A DNA stretch of 64,000 nucleotides from Bartonella rattaustraliani AUST/NH4 (GCF_000312565.1 NZ_CALW02000031.1:1-64000); one strand, 5' to 3'. Shown: positions 27,785 through 36,330, counted from the stretch's first letter. Notes: generated from the letters alone by a model not told the origin. Numbers and translations are program-made.

Positions 27785-27905
27785 TTAGCTTGTCATCGAA
27801 TTTTGCATAATTTGACAATAGGCTGTGCATTAAGTTATTTTTTTCAAAGAGTTTTTAAAGGGATTTTCAAAAATTATTTAAAGACCCTTTAAGACACCTT
27901 TTTCT
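27785..27905. repeat. Right-hand relative of the tRNA-Gly-proximal repeat
   Basis: TTTAGCTTGTCATCGAATTT and ATAATTTGACAATAGG align with the repeat at 23703-23747. The following CAAAGAGTTTTTAAAGGG and TTTAAAGACCCTTTAAGA tracts parallel the TTAAAGAGGTTTTCAAAGGG tract at about 23787. Same orientation, so the prophage remnant is bounded by related direct repeats of about 120 bp, strongly diverged. Confidence 0.5.
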
Positions 27906-28289
27906 TTTTTGCTAAAAATCGCAATTTTTACTATTTTTCGCATCTTTTTCCAATTTTAGGTATCAAAGTCTATTTTGATAAAACGCACATTTAATGGTAA
28001 AAAATAGTCGTAAAAACAACAGATTACCACGTATTCCGAACGAATCCCACCTCTTCCCACTTGATGCAAAACCTACTATCAAACTACAATCGTTTATGCG
28101 ATTGAAGCTCGTTACTGGATTTTGTATATTGTTGTACAGATTTCAGAGCAATGTCCTTTTTCAAAGAATTTGAAAAGGCTCTTAAAAAATCCCCTAAAGT
28201 GCAAAACTTCCTTTAAATTACACATGGAGTGAAAATAAAGGGGGATTGCAATACTATTCTTTCTAACGGTAGCATTTATTTTATTTGTA

Positions 28290-28550
28290 TTTATAAAGAT
28301 TATTTGTTGTTCTCTCCCTTAAATTATAACTCTGAATACCCGTAAGATTCTCTCATCTCAAATCACTTTATCTTGAATCAATTTTGTTTACTTGTCTTTA
28401 CACTATCAGCAGGATTGTAGTAGAGATAAAAATTATAGAAGAAAAATGCCTCTCATAAACCGCCTTCATGCAAGAGCTGTTGCAATGCCATGAGTTGCTC
28501 AATATACAATAAGCTTGTAAAGAGAATGATGGTGCCGGATTGTTATGACA
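28290..28550 (+). repeat. Integrase-leader repeat, copy 8
   Basis: A good copy: TTATAAAGATTATTTGTTGT, AATACCCGTAAGATTCTCTC, ACTTGTCTTTACACTATCAG, then a GAAGAAAA ribosome site and ATGCCTCTCATAAACCGCCT (MPLINRLHARAVAMP, then stop). AAGAGAATGATGGTGCCGGA closes it. No integrase coding sequence follows beyond that. Confidence 0.75.
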
Positions 28551-28929
28551 GTACTCAATTTATTTGTAATAATAACGCATTGATTTATAATATTAATTTA
28601 CTATTTCCGACATAAATTGAAAACAAAAAGTACCATAAAATCTTCTCACTTTTATGATGAATGAATAAAACCACACACCCACCACCAACCAAATTAAAAT
28701 GTCAATAAAATCGTTTAAGAAAAACCTGGACTTTCATAAGTTATAGAGTGATTACGAACACCACAAGCAGTAAATATTAAGATAGCTAAGCTTTGTAGCA
28801 AAATACAAAATTCGCTCTTTGATTAAATAATAGTACTGATCAAACAGCAAAATCTACCATATCATTTTAGTATCTAATGACCACGAATAACTTTCCCTTT
28901 TGACTTTCTGCACTTACTTTGGTTTTCCG

Positions 28930-29263
28930 TGTTTACATAGATACAGAGTGTTTAATAACTATGAGCACTTCACTTCCTAACAACATAGCTGTACAAGATC
29001 TTTACAATCATAAAATAAAGATCAGGGCTAGAATAATCACAATGAGTCTCATTCCCCTGAGCAAGAGCACTAAGATGCCTACCTTCTTAATAAAACTACC
29101 TTACTACCAAGTGTTAAAAGCTGTGGGACATATTGTATTTAATGACCATTGCACTTCACTTCCTAACAACAGATCTGCCTCAGGCAAATTTGGAGTGATC
29201 AAAGTTAAGAGCGGAACAAAAACGCCACGCATAATTTCAATCGCATCAGGCTTTACAAGCTAA
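28930..29263 (-). pseudogene. thiD: Truncated thiD fragments, tandem
   Basis: The sequence repeats inner parts of the thiD gene that lies just to the right. 29010-29263 matches thiD 29535-29790 closely (shared blocks include GGCAAATTTGGAGTGATCAA and TTACTACCAAGTGT). 28930-28995 matches a shorter part again (CTTCACTTCCTAACAACATA against CTTCACATCCCAACAACATG). Orientation is the same as thiD. Point changes and small deletions break the frame. A plus-strand open frame over it (28919-29263) is antisense shadow, not a gene. Confidence 0.82.
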
Positions 29264-29300
29264 TTGGCCCTCTCTTTTTCCCCTCACATTAATGGCTTCA

Positions 29301-30161
29301 TCAATTTTTCCATAATGTATAAAAATGGTGAAGTGGGCCTCGACCTTTCCCTACTTGTAAAGTGCTCGCAGCAGATAAAGCACCACTCAAATAATCTTTT
29401 GCTTGTTTAACCGCACAAACCAAAGGCTGCGTCGGCAACAAAGCTGCAATTGCAGCTGAAATGGTACAACCCGCACCATGATCATTGGTGGTGACAAAAC
29501 GTGAAGCTTCAAGCGTCACGATACCTTCACCATCACAATAAAGATCAGGGCTAGAATGCTCATAATAAGCCTCGTGTGCCTGGGAAAGAGTGCTAAGATG
29601 CCCACCCTTTAATAAAACCGCCTTACTACCAAGTGTCAAAAGCTGTGGAACATATTGATACATCGCCTTTAATGACCATTGGACTTCACATCCCAACAAC
29701 ATGGCTGCCTCAGGCAAATTTGGAGTGATCAAAGTTGAGAGCGGAACAAGAAAATCACGCATGATTTCAATTGTATCAGGCTTTAAAAGAACATCGCCAC
29801 TTTTTGCTACCATCACCGGATCAAAGACAATAAAACGGGGTTTATGATAAGCTAAACGCTCTGCAATAACCTGTGCAATCTGAGCATTTGCAACCATACC
29901 AATTTTCACGGCATCAACATCAACATCCTCAAAAACGGAATCAATTTGATCCGCAACAAAAGCCGCCTCCAATGCCTGAAAAGCACGTACACCTTGGGTA
30001 TTTTGTGCAACAACAGCTGTAATCACACTCATGCCATAGGTTTTCATCACTGAAAAGACCTTCAAATCGGCCTGCATTCCTGCACCACCAGAAGGATCAG
30101 TTCCAGCAATAGATAAAATACGTGGAATAAAAGTTTTATCTTGGCCAACCTGTGATTTCAT
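29301..30161 (-). CDS. thiD: Hydroxymethylpyrimidine/phosphomethylpyrimidine kinase
   Basis: A 286-residue ribokinase-fold kinase that phosphorylates HMP to HMP-P and then HMP-PP for thiamine synthesis or salvage. Marks: IAGTDPSGGAGMQADLKVF (residues 19-37), the TAVVAQNTQGV loop, FVFDPVMVAKSGD-like VFDPVMVAKSGDVLL, TPNLPEAAMLLG, VLLKGGHL, and the anion hole with catalytic Asp in TTNDHGAGCTISAAIAA. No other thiamine gene is adjacent, suggesting salvage, and I see no TPP riboswitch in the 130 bp upstream. Downstream lie partial duplicates of this gene. Confidence 0.95.
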   Translation of the reverse strand: MKSQVGQDKTFIPRILSIAGTDPSGGAGMQADLKVFSVMKTYGMSVITAVVAQNTQGVRAFQALEAAFVADQIDSVFEDVDVDAVKIGMVANAQIAQVIAERLAYHKPRFIVFDPVMVAKSGDVLLKPDTIEIMRDFLVPLSTLITPNLPEAAMLLGCEVQWSLKAMYQYVPQLLTLGSKAVLLKGGHLSTLSQAHEAYYEHSSPDLYCDGEGIVTLEASRFVTTNDHGAGCTISAAIAALLPTQPLVCAVKQAKDYLSGALSAASTLQVGKGRGPLHHFYTLWKN

Positions 30162-30292
30162 CAGCCTCTTTCCTTATGTCTTAAAATATCAAAAAATAGG
30201 TTCTTAAAAAAAAAGACATCTGAAAAAACGTAAAGAGAGATGTTTTCTCATGTTAAACTACATTATATACATGGTATTTTTGCAGATATAAA

Positions 30293-31099
30293 ATGGAAAA
30301 TACAGTGCTTATTCTTCGATCTCTTCTTTTCACATTAACTTTTTATATAGTGACTCTCATACAAATGATTCTTTATGCACCTGTCTATTTTTTCATGCCA
30401 CGTAAAAAAGCCTGGATTGTGCCTAAAACATGGGCGCGCGTCACACTCTTTTTACAAAAATATATCGCGGGCACAAGTTATGAAATTGAAGGATTAGAAA
30501 ATCTCCCCAAAGGAGCCTATATCATCGCTCCCAAACATCAGTCTGCATGGGAAACCTTCGGCCTTGTTCCCTATTTGGATGATCCAGCCCTCATCCTAAA
30601 GCGTGAACTTACATGGATTCCACTTTTTGGCTGGTATATGGCAAAAACGCAAATTATCCCCATCAACCGAACAACACCCACTAAAGCCTTAAAAACCATC
30701 ATACAAAAAGCAAAAGTAAAAGTAAAACAGGAACGCCAAATTCTGATTTTCCCCGAAGGAACACGCCAACAACCAGGTCAAGAGCCAAATTATAAATCAG
30801 GAATCGTTGCGCTCTACAATGAATTAAAACTTCAAGTTGTTCCTATCGCACACAATGCCGGTTTATATTGGCCACGCAATAATTTTCGCCGTTATCCTGG
30901 AACAATTCGCGTTCGCATTCTTCCCCCCATAGAAGCCGGTTTAAGTAAACGTGATTTCCTAGATCAACTTGTACAGAAAACAGAAAAAGCCTGTGATGAA
31001 CTGCTTTTATTAGCCGCCCAAGACCCGACCCCTCCACCTATGCCGCCTTGTGCTATTAAAAGGCTTAAGGAACTCAATAAAAGCAAGTTAATTGATTGA
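30293..31099 (+). CDS. plsC: 1-acyl-sn-glycerol-3-phosphate acyltransferase
   Basis: A 268-residue membrane acyltransferase making phosphatidic acid from lysophosphatidic acid. An N-terminal hydrophobic segment (LLFTLTFYIVTLIQMILYAP, residues 11-30) is followed by the block I motif KHQSAWET (His82, with Glu87 where most family members have Asp) and block III FPEGTRQQPG (about 158-167). VVPIAHNAG is block IV. The HX4E variant should be checked in relatives. The gene stands divergent from thiD. The C-terminal tail is Pro-rich. No lesion is seen. Confidence 0.92.
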   Translation: MENTVLILRSLLFTLTFYIVTLIQMILYAPVYFFMPRKKAWIVPKTWARVTLFLQKYIAGTSYEIEGLENLPKGAYIIAPKHQSAWETFGLVPYLDDPALILKRELTWIPLFGWYMAKTQIIPINRTTPTKALKTIIQKAKVKVKQERQILIFPEGTRQQPGQEPNYKSGIVALYNELKLQVVPIAHNAGLYWPRNNFRRYPGTIRVRILPPIEAGLSKRDFLDQLVQKTEKACDELLLLAAQDPTPPPMPPCAIKRLKELNKSKLID

Positions 31100-31761
31100 T
31101 TTAATAAAGATAATTCACTATCATTCATATAAGTATATAAGGTCGAAAATATGAAATAGAGGATAATTCATTTTTATCTTCATCAATGAATTATCAACAA
31201 ACTTTCTTGCAAAGAGCAAAGAATGTGTAAGTAAAAACTTTTGGGAAAGACGTAAAGATACCCCTTAATCAATCATTTCAATGCAAAAATTAGGTGTCCA
31301 TAAGATAAAAAGCAATATGATGTTATGCCAATCTCATCCCCTTCTAAGCATAAAAATAAGGGGGCAAAATGTGCTTGAGACTATAATATCATTAATATCA
31401 TTCACGGGTTGCGCTCAAGATAAAATTAAGACAAAATAAATTTTCTTTTTTCAAAATAAGTATATGAAAAAGCAAAGCAACGCTATAACTTTCTTCAAGA
31501 AAAATGTAATTCTATCAAAGAACATGACAAACAAAATAAGACGTTGCATAATATCCATTCTTGGAAAGAGAGTGTTCGAAAGACTTTTTATAAGTTATAA
31601 AGTTGGATTCAAGGGGGAAAATGATCAAAGAGAGATTGATTTTATCCTCTAAAGAAAAACTGATACAATATTAACCATTTTCCTTCTCTATCACGGATAA
31701 AAAAGCACTGTGTATTACATTATTCTAAAGAATTGATAAAAAAGTATTGGACTTTAACTGA
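31100..31761. other. Spacer with very decayed leader-like sequence
   Basis: No gene is supported. Around 31100-31340 weak echoes of the leader unit appear (TTTAATAAAGATAATTCACT, and CCCCTTAATCAATCATTTCA followed by ATGCAAAAATTAG, resembling the PLINRLHA codons). It is too diverged for confident repeat calling. An open 62-codon frame at 31464-31652 is Lys- and Ile-rich without a ribosome site. The right end should carry the promoter of the carboxypeptidase gene. Confidence 0.4.
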
Positions 31762-32868
31762 ATGCAACGACTCTTTTATAATGTATTTTTATCTTTTATT
31801 TTGCTTTTAACAAGCACTTTTGCTTTGGCGCATCCTTTTATATCTGTTGATGTTGAAACAGGACGTATCCTAGAACATAATCAAGCTTTTGAGCGTTGGT
31901 ACCCAGCCTCCTTAACAAAATTAATGACCGCTTATGTCATTTTTCGTGCCATGAGCCAAGGAGAAATTTCATCAAACAAACGTATCACCATCAGCGAATA
32001 TGCAGCAAAAGCACCTGCTTACAATTCAGGTTATAAAGCTGGTTCCGTTCTCACACTTGATACGGCTTTAAGTATTACTATGGTTAAATCCACCAATGAC
32101 TTAGCTATTGCTATGAGTGAGGCAGTTGCTGGTTCACAAAAGGCTTTTGTACAAAGAATGAATGCAAACGCTCAACGCCTAGGTATGTTTGGAACACATT
32201 TTGCGAACGCAAGCGGCTTACCAAACACACAAAACTACTCTACAGCACGTGATATTGCTCTTTTAGCGGTGCAAATTCGCCGTGAATTTCCTCAATATGC
32301 CCATTATTTCTCTATTCCCGCCATTGATTTTGGGAACAAACGAAAAATCCAGCACAATTCAAACAACCTCATTGGTCGCTTTAATGGAATAGATGGCATG
32401 AAAACAGGTTTTATTTGTGCCTCCGGTTTCAATCTTGTTGCCTCAGCAACCCGCGATAAACGCACAATTATTGCTGTTATCTTAGGGGCTCACAATATAA
32501 ATGAAAGAGAAGAACAAGCCGCACAATTGCTCGAAACCGGATTTTTACATAACGGATCGCTCCAATTAACATTGGCAACACTAGAACCCTATGGTATAAA
32601 AATAGCACAAGCAACGGATATGAGAAAACAAGTGTGCACTCCTGAAAACATACAAATGCATGAAAATTCTTATGACGATCAAGGAAATATTGTTTTTACT
32701 TCACCTTTAATCAATGATTCACCTGCTTTTGCACCGCCTTTATCAGTACGACTCATTCGTGCACCAAAGAAACGTGAAGTTAAAGGAAAGCCAATAAAAA
32801 ATTTCCATATTCCGCACCCAAAACCAGCCAATCGTTCTATGACAAAACCTATAAATCACAATCGATAA
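31762..32868 (+). CDS. D-alanyl-D-alanine carboxypeptidase (PBP5/DacF type)
   Basis: A 368-residue serine peptidase S11. The signal peptide is residues 1-23 (FLSFILLLTSTFALAHP). The catalytic SxxK is S50-LT-K53 in YPASLTKLMTAY, SxN is S110-T-N112 in KSTNDLAIAM, and KTG is 214-216 in DGMKTGFICASG. It removes the terminal D-Ala of peptidoglycan stem peptides in the periplasm. The C-terminal extension after about 300 is Lys- and Pro-rich and lacks the clear amphipathic anchor of PBP5. It is followed after 5 bp by the CobW-like gene, so the two are likely co-transcribed. Confidence 0.94.
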   Translation: MQRLFYNVFLSFILLLTSTFALAHPFISVDVETGRILEHNQAFERWYPASLTKLMTAYVIFRAMSQGEISSNKRITISEYAAKAPAYNSGYKAGSVLTLDTALSITMVKSTNDLAIAMSEAVAGSQKAFVQRMNANAQRLGMFGTHFANASGLPNTQNYSTARDIALLAVQIRREFPQYAHYFSIPAIDFGNKRKIQHNSNNLIGRFNGIDGMKTGFICASGFNLVASATRDKRTIIAVILGAHNINEREEQAAQLLETGFLHNGSLQLTLATLEPYGIKIAQATDMRKQVCTPENIQMHENSYDDQGNIVFTSPLINDSPAFAPPLSVRLIRAPKKREVKGKPIKNFHIPHPKPANRSMTKPINHNR

Positions 32869-32873
32869 GATAT

Positions 32874-33926
32874 ATGAAAACAAAACGCATTCCTCTCACA
32901 CTTATTACCGGTTTTTTAGGCTCTGGTAAAACAACTTTACTCAACCGCATTCTACACGATCCTCTTTTGACTGATTGTGCCGTTATCATCAATGAATTTG
33001 GTGAAATAAGCATTGACCACCTTCTAGTTGAAAAAGCAACGGAAGGAATTATCGAACTTGCAAATGGCTGTTTATGCTGCAATTTGCGCAGTGAACTTAT
33101 CGATACATTGGCTGATTTAATCAATCGCGTTCAAACAGGAAGTCTCAAACAACTCAATCGCATTATTATTGAAACAACAGGAATGGCTGATCCAGCGCCT
33201 ATTTTACAAGCTCTTCTAAGCCACCCACTCTTTATGCAAACATTATCAATCGACGCTGTTCTTGCAACATTTGATACCTTAAACACACCTTCCATACTCG
33301 AATGCTATCCTGAAATATATAAACAACTCGTACTTGCTGATAAAATTATCCTTACAAAAACAGATCTTATCACTTCAAAAACGCTTTCAAATACACTCCT
33401 TGGTACACTCAAAACAATAAATCCTACGGCACAAATAATTGATGTCCATTCTGATCATTTCTGTTTAAATTCCTTAATCAATACAACACTATGGGATGAA
33501 AAAGAAGAAAATACACAATCTCAACAATGCCTCCCTCACAACCATTCTCATCACAAGACACTTCACACCTTTTCGCTAAAGTGTGAAGAGACTATGGATT
33601 ATGCCACTATCGAAGCTTTTTTAGATCTCTTAACAAACCTTTATGGCCGTCAATTATTACGTATTAAAGCAATCATCGCATTGCATGATGATCCAAATCG
33701 TCCGCTTGTCTTGCATGGTGTACAAACATTTTTCCACCCTCCAGTAAGACTAGAAGCATGGCCAAAAGAGACCACACAAACGCATTTTGTCATTATTGCC
33801 GATGGTGTTGAAAAAGAAGCAATAGAAAAACTCTTCAATGCTTTTCTAAACAAACCAGCAATAGATACTGCAGACAAAACCGCTCTACTGGACAATCCCC
33901 TGATTGTTCCAGGAATAAAATTTTAA
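32874..33926 (+). CDS. CobW/ZNG1-family G3E GTPase
   Basis: A 350-residue GTP-binding metallochaperone-like protein. P-loop GFLGSGKTTLL (residues 13-23); metal-binding CxCC in ELANGCLCCNLRSEL (C66, C68, C69); switch region IIETTGMADPAPI; and the NKxD-equivalent TKTD in KIILTKTDLI. A His-rich stretch (PHNHSHHKTLH) near residue 225 suggests zinc binding. The C-terminal CobW domain begins about 240 (FSLKCEETMDYATIEAFLDL). It belongs to the broad COG0523 group, probably handling zinc or another metal; the cognate target is unknown. It begins 5 bp after the carboxypeptidase stop. Confidence 0.92.
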   Translation: MKTKRIPLTLITGFLGSGKTTLLNRILHDPLLTDCAVIINEFGEISIDHLLVEKATEGIIELANGCLCCNLRSELIDTLADLINRVQTGSLKQLNRIIIETTGMADPAPILQALLSHPLFMQTLSIDAVLATFDTLNTPSILECYPEIYKQLVLADKIILTKTDLITSKTLSNTLLGTLKTINPTAQIIDVHSDHFCLNSLINTTLWDEKEENTQSQQCLPHNHSHHKTLHTFSLKCEETMDYATIEAFLDLLTNLYGRQLLRIKAIIALHDDPNRPLVLHGVQTFFHPPVRLEAWPKETTQTHFVIIADGVEKEAIEKLFNAFLNKPAIDTADKTALLDNPLIVPGIKF

Positions 33927-34024
33927 TTTTTTTCAAATCTTTAGTGAGAAACTTAAATCTTCAGTAAGAAAACCTTAATAAACAAGAGAGCCAACCTTTA
34001 ATCAGACCATACTATAGCACAACA

Positions 34025-34290
34025 CATTGACTTATAATGATAAATCATCATTTTACATCGTGAGTGAGAGTTTTGAATCTTGAAAATTCTTTCATTTCAA
34101 ACCTAGTTAATCTTGAAACCACACAACCACTCTTTCGCCTATCATGAAAAGGATTGTAGAGAAAAACGATTTAAAAAACGAAAAAGCCTTTTATGAATCG
34201 TCCCCATGCTAAGACCATCGCAACACCATAAGCAAGTAAAGAGAATTGAACCGATAAAGAGAATAATGATACAAACTTGTGACTTCCAGA
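34025..34290 (+). repeat. Integrase-leader repeat, copy 9
   Basis: A diverged copy: CATTGACTTATAATGATAAA, TTGAAAATTCTTTCATTTCA, and GCCTTTTATGAATCGTCCCC with CATGCTAAGACCATCGCAAC (the H-A-R-A-V-A codons). The ribosome site is eroded. It is followed by an AAGAGAATAATGATAC remnant. It faces the inverted relic at 34.4-35.76 kb, giving a third pair of opposed leaders. Confidence 0.65.
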
Positions 34291-34409
34291 AAGGATGCTA
34301 AAAGGTATTTTTGGGAATGAAAGAGGATGTTAAGAAGCGCTTCTGTACGCTACAAATCCAGAACTGTATTTGGGAAAGGAATGCGAAATTCTGTTATCAC
34401 ATCACACCT

Positions 34410-35430
34410 TCCTTTCATATTTCCGAGCCAAGAATAGTCCATATATTCCCTTCAATCTGATCTTCACGAATATAACACAAAAGATCGCTACAAACACCTG
34501 TCAGAATAAGCAAACGCAAAGTTAATTGTGTGAGAGGTGGTGTTTGGCAAAGTATTTGATAAAAAGCCTGCACATCTTTCCAATCCATTGCAGATATATT
34601 CATAACTTTATGGCGTTGTTTTCCTAAGAGGGCGCGTGCTTTCTCTGTTACTTGTCAATCAACATCCAATCCCAATGCAGCAGCATGTTTGAAACAAAGA
34701 TTAAGACGAATGAGCGCGTCCTAGGCTGTTCCTGCTTTTGTATGCCATACGGGGGCAAGCGTGTTGCGCATTTCTGTTTGTGTAATTTCTGAAATGAATA
34801 GACAGCATGATTTGGGGAAGACATGAAATTGTAAAGATGAAAACCAATATCCAGACTTATCATCATCCTTTAATTCAGTTTTACGGCTTTCAAAAATACC
34901 CACAGCCTTTGAGAGAATGAAGAGTGCGCATTGCTTCACGCTTTTGTTTCTCACGCTCTTTAATGGGATCACGACCCTCATTTAAAACAGAACGCCACCC
35001 ACGTTACATGTTCATAGGCTATTCCTGCTTTTGTATGCCATACGCGGGCAAATGTGTTGCGCATTTCTGTTTGTGTAATTTCTGAAATGGGTAGACAGCT
35101 TCATTTGGGGAGTACATGAAATTGTAAAGATGAAAACCAATATCCAGACTTATCATCATCCTTTAATTCAGTTTTACGGCTTTCAAAAATACCCACAGCC
35201 TTTGAGAGAATGAAGATATCGCATTGCTTCACGCTTTTGTTTCTCACGCTCTTTAATGGGGTCACGACCCTCATGTAAAACAGAACGCCACCCATGTTGC
35301 ACGTTCATAGGCTTGTCTTAAAGAGACTTCTCTGAGAAACACTTAAACCCATTTCGCGGCGCTGTTTTAGTGAATTGTATAACGATAAAGCCTGTATACT
35401 AATAAACCCATTGAGCACCACCATCTTCAC
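34410..35430 (-). pseudogene. int: Integrase relic, inverted, with internal tandem duplication
   Basis: Read on the minus strand, this is the same integrase as at 11.2 kb, broken. From the N-terminal side, SVLREGRDP-like and REKQKREA-like blocks lead to FESRKTELKDDDKSGYWFSS and SEITQTEMRNTLAPVWHTKA. The C-terminal portion reads MDWKDVQAFYQILCQTPPLT and LLILTGVCSDLLCYIREDQI, where the catalytic Arg is Cys. The middle is present twice: 34723-35015 and 35016-35308, a tandem duplication of about 293 bp. The catalytic His/Arg/Tyr end is missing at 34410. It is certainly dead. Confidence 0.82.
34723..35308 (-). repeat. 293-bp tandem duplication inside the integrase relic
   Basis: Two nearly identical units. 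Each begins AGGCTGTTCCTGC or AGGCTATTCCTGC, continues TTTTGTATGCCATACG and ends in the CGCCACCCACGTT/CGCCACCCATGTTGC-like stretch. They differ at scattered bases: for example, unit 1 has TCA where unit 2 has the in-frame TGA (minus strand) at the FPKSCC/LPK*SC site. Divergence shows the duplication is not very recent. Confidence 0.8.
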
Positions 35431-35760
35431 ACTAGTAAAGAGACAAGCCGGCACCATATCTCTACTAGCTCATGGTGTTGCGAAAAGTCAGCACCGTCAT
35501 TCTATTTACCAACTCATGGTATATTGACAAACTTGTGAGATTGCGACAGCCACTGCATGAAGGCTGTTACTGAGAGGTATTTTCCTCCTTTCTTCTATAA
35601 TTTGATCCTTATGCCAACCCCGCTAATAGTATAAAGCCAAGTGAAAAAATTAACTCAATAGAAAGAGATTTGAAAAGAGAGAACCTTATGGATATTCAGG
35701 GTTATGATCCAAGAGAAATAACAACAAATAGTCATTATAAATCAATATATTGTTTAAGAT
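35430..35760 (-). repeat. Integrase-leader repeat, copy 10, inverted
   Basis: The leader in front of the inverted integrase relic. Read on the minus strand: ATATTGATTTATAATGACTA, ATATCCATAAGGTTCTCTCT, TTGGCTTTATACTATTAGCG, a GAAAGGAGGAAAA ribosome site, then ATACCTCTCAGTAACAGCCT (start ATG now ATA). ATGGTGCCGGCTTGTCTCTT links it to the integrase body. Confidence 0.78.
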
Positions 35761-35786
35761 AGGAGAACAGTTTATGTGGTGAAAAA

Positions 35787-36050
35787 ATGATGAAGAGCGC
35801 TAGCTTTGGTAAAAGAAGCTGCGAAAGAGCATTGTCTTTAATAGAAGAGGGTGAAACATTGGTTTTTGTGGAAGCAAATATTAAAGAATGTGAGTGGGTA
35901 TAAAAACTGGTTGAGAGAAATTCATTGTTAGATAAAATGATTGCGTTCTTTGGTACAAAATTAAAAAAATCTAGCAAAAATAAAAGACAAAAAGGGGGAA
36001 ATACAGAGGGCAAAATTGGGAATTTTATCAAGAGCCGCATAAGACGCTGA
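35787..36050 (+). pseudogene. Unrecognised broken reading frame (88 codons, one stop)
   Basis: The plus strand opens MMKSASFGKRSCERALSLIE at 35787, runs 38 codons to a TAA at 35901, and continues in the same frame with KLVERNSLLDKMIAFFGTKL, KKSSKNKRQKGG and NFIKSRIRR to TGA at 36048-36050. The single stop within otherwise protein-like sequence suggests a nonsense-broken gene, perhaps a mobile-element cargo gene. No family is recognised. It begins 27 bp after the leader repeat. Confidence 0.4.
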
Positions 36051-36225
36051 GATTCTTTTCGTTTGAAGAAGATTCTTTATCAAAAAGAGATTGCAGAAGA
36101 ATCTTTTTTACCCTCGTGATCTTTTATCTATTACAACGAAATTATATGTTTCTCTCTTTACGAGTGGAAAATAACAGGATGCTGCCATTGTCGCTCTTTT
36201 TTTTGCATAGCAAGAGTTTGTTGTA

Positions 36226-36330
36226 ATGTATTTTATGTTTCTCGTAGTGGTTATATTGGGGTTTCATATGATTTTCTGGATCATAATTAAAGAAAAAGAT
36301 CCAGAAATTAAGAAAGCAATCTGCACATAA
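36226..36330 (+). CDS. Possible small single-pass membrane protein (34 aa)
   Basis: A short frame starting MYFMFLVVVILGFHMIFWII, followed by IKEKDPEIKKAICT and TAA. One membrane helix plus a charged tail is clear; the ribosome site (GCAAGAG) is weak. It precedes another short membrane-like frame at 36388, which opens MNNHFITFLTV behind a strong GGGGGAAAA site but meets TGA at once. The adjacent arrangement suggests a family of tiny membrane proteins or decayed gene starts. No homology is recognised. Confidence 0.35.
   Translation: MYFMFLVVVILGFHMIFWIIIKEKDPEIKKAICT

Larger units (their letters stand above)
23690..27830. mobile_element. Prophage remnant (dnaB, truncated methylase, lysis genes)
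   Basis: Between tRNA-Gly and the 27.8 kb spacer lies a phage-derived block: a DnaB-type helicase and a truncated adenine methylase leftward, then endolysin and spanin-like genes rightward. It has no integrase, capsid or terminase. Related sequences bound it: TAGCTTGTCACCAGGTTTTG at about 23703 and TAGCTTGTCATCGAATTTTG at about 27787, each followed by a GAATTTGACA/TAATTTGACA element and then a CAAAG- and TTTAAA-rich tract. Boundaries are approximate. It looks like two phage modules brought together by deletion. Confidence 0.7.
27618..28929. other. 1.3 kb spacer with prophage edge and leader repeat 8
   Basis: No gene. The left part (27785-27905) is the degenerate counterpart of the repeat beside tRNA-Gly. 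The centre holds an integrase-leader copy (28290-28550). The right part runs into decayed thiD fragments. The stretch 27900-28290 is featureless. Confidence 0.5.

Noticed and set aside
28919-29263. A 114-codon open frame on the plus strand
   Set aside because: It is antisense to duplicated thiD fragments; its peptide is a shadow of ThiD coding sequence.
30162-30292. Possible TPP riboswitch upstream of thiD
   Set aside because: No CUGAGA or conserved THI-box pairings are visible in the short, AT-rich gap.
1895-35760. CRISPR-like array suggested by repeated units
   Set aside because: Repeats are about 200 bp, widely spaced, in both orientations and resemble an integrase gene start; no short regular repeats, spacers or cas genes.
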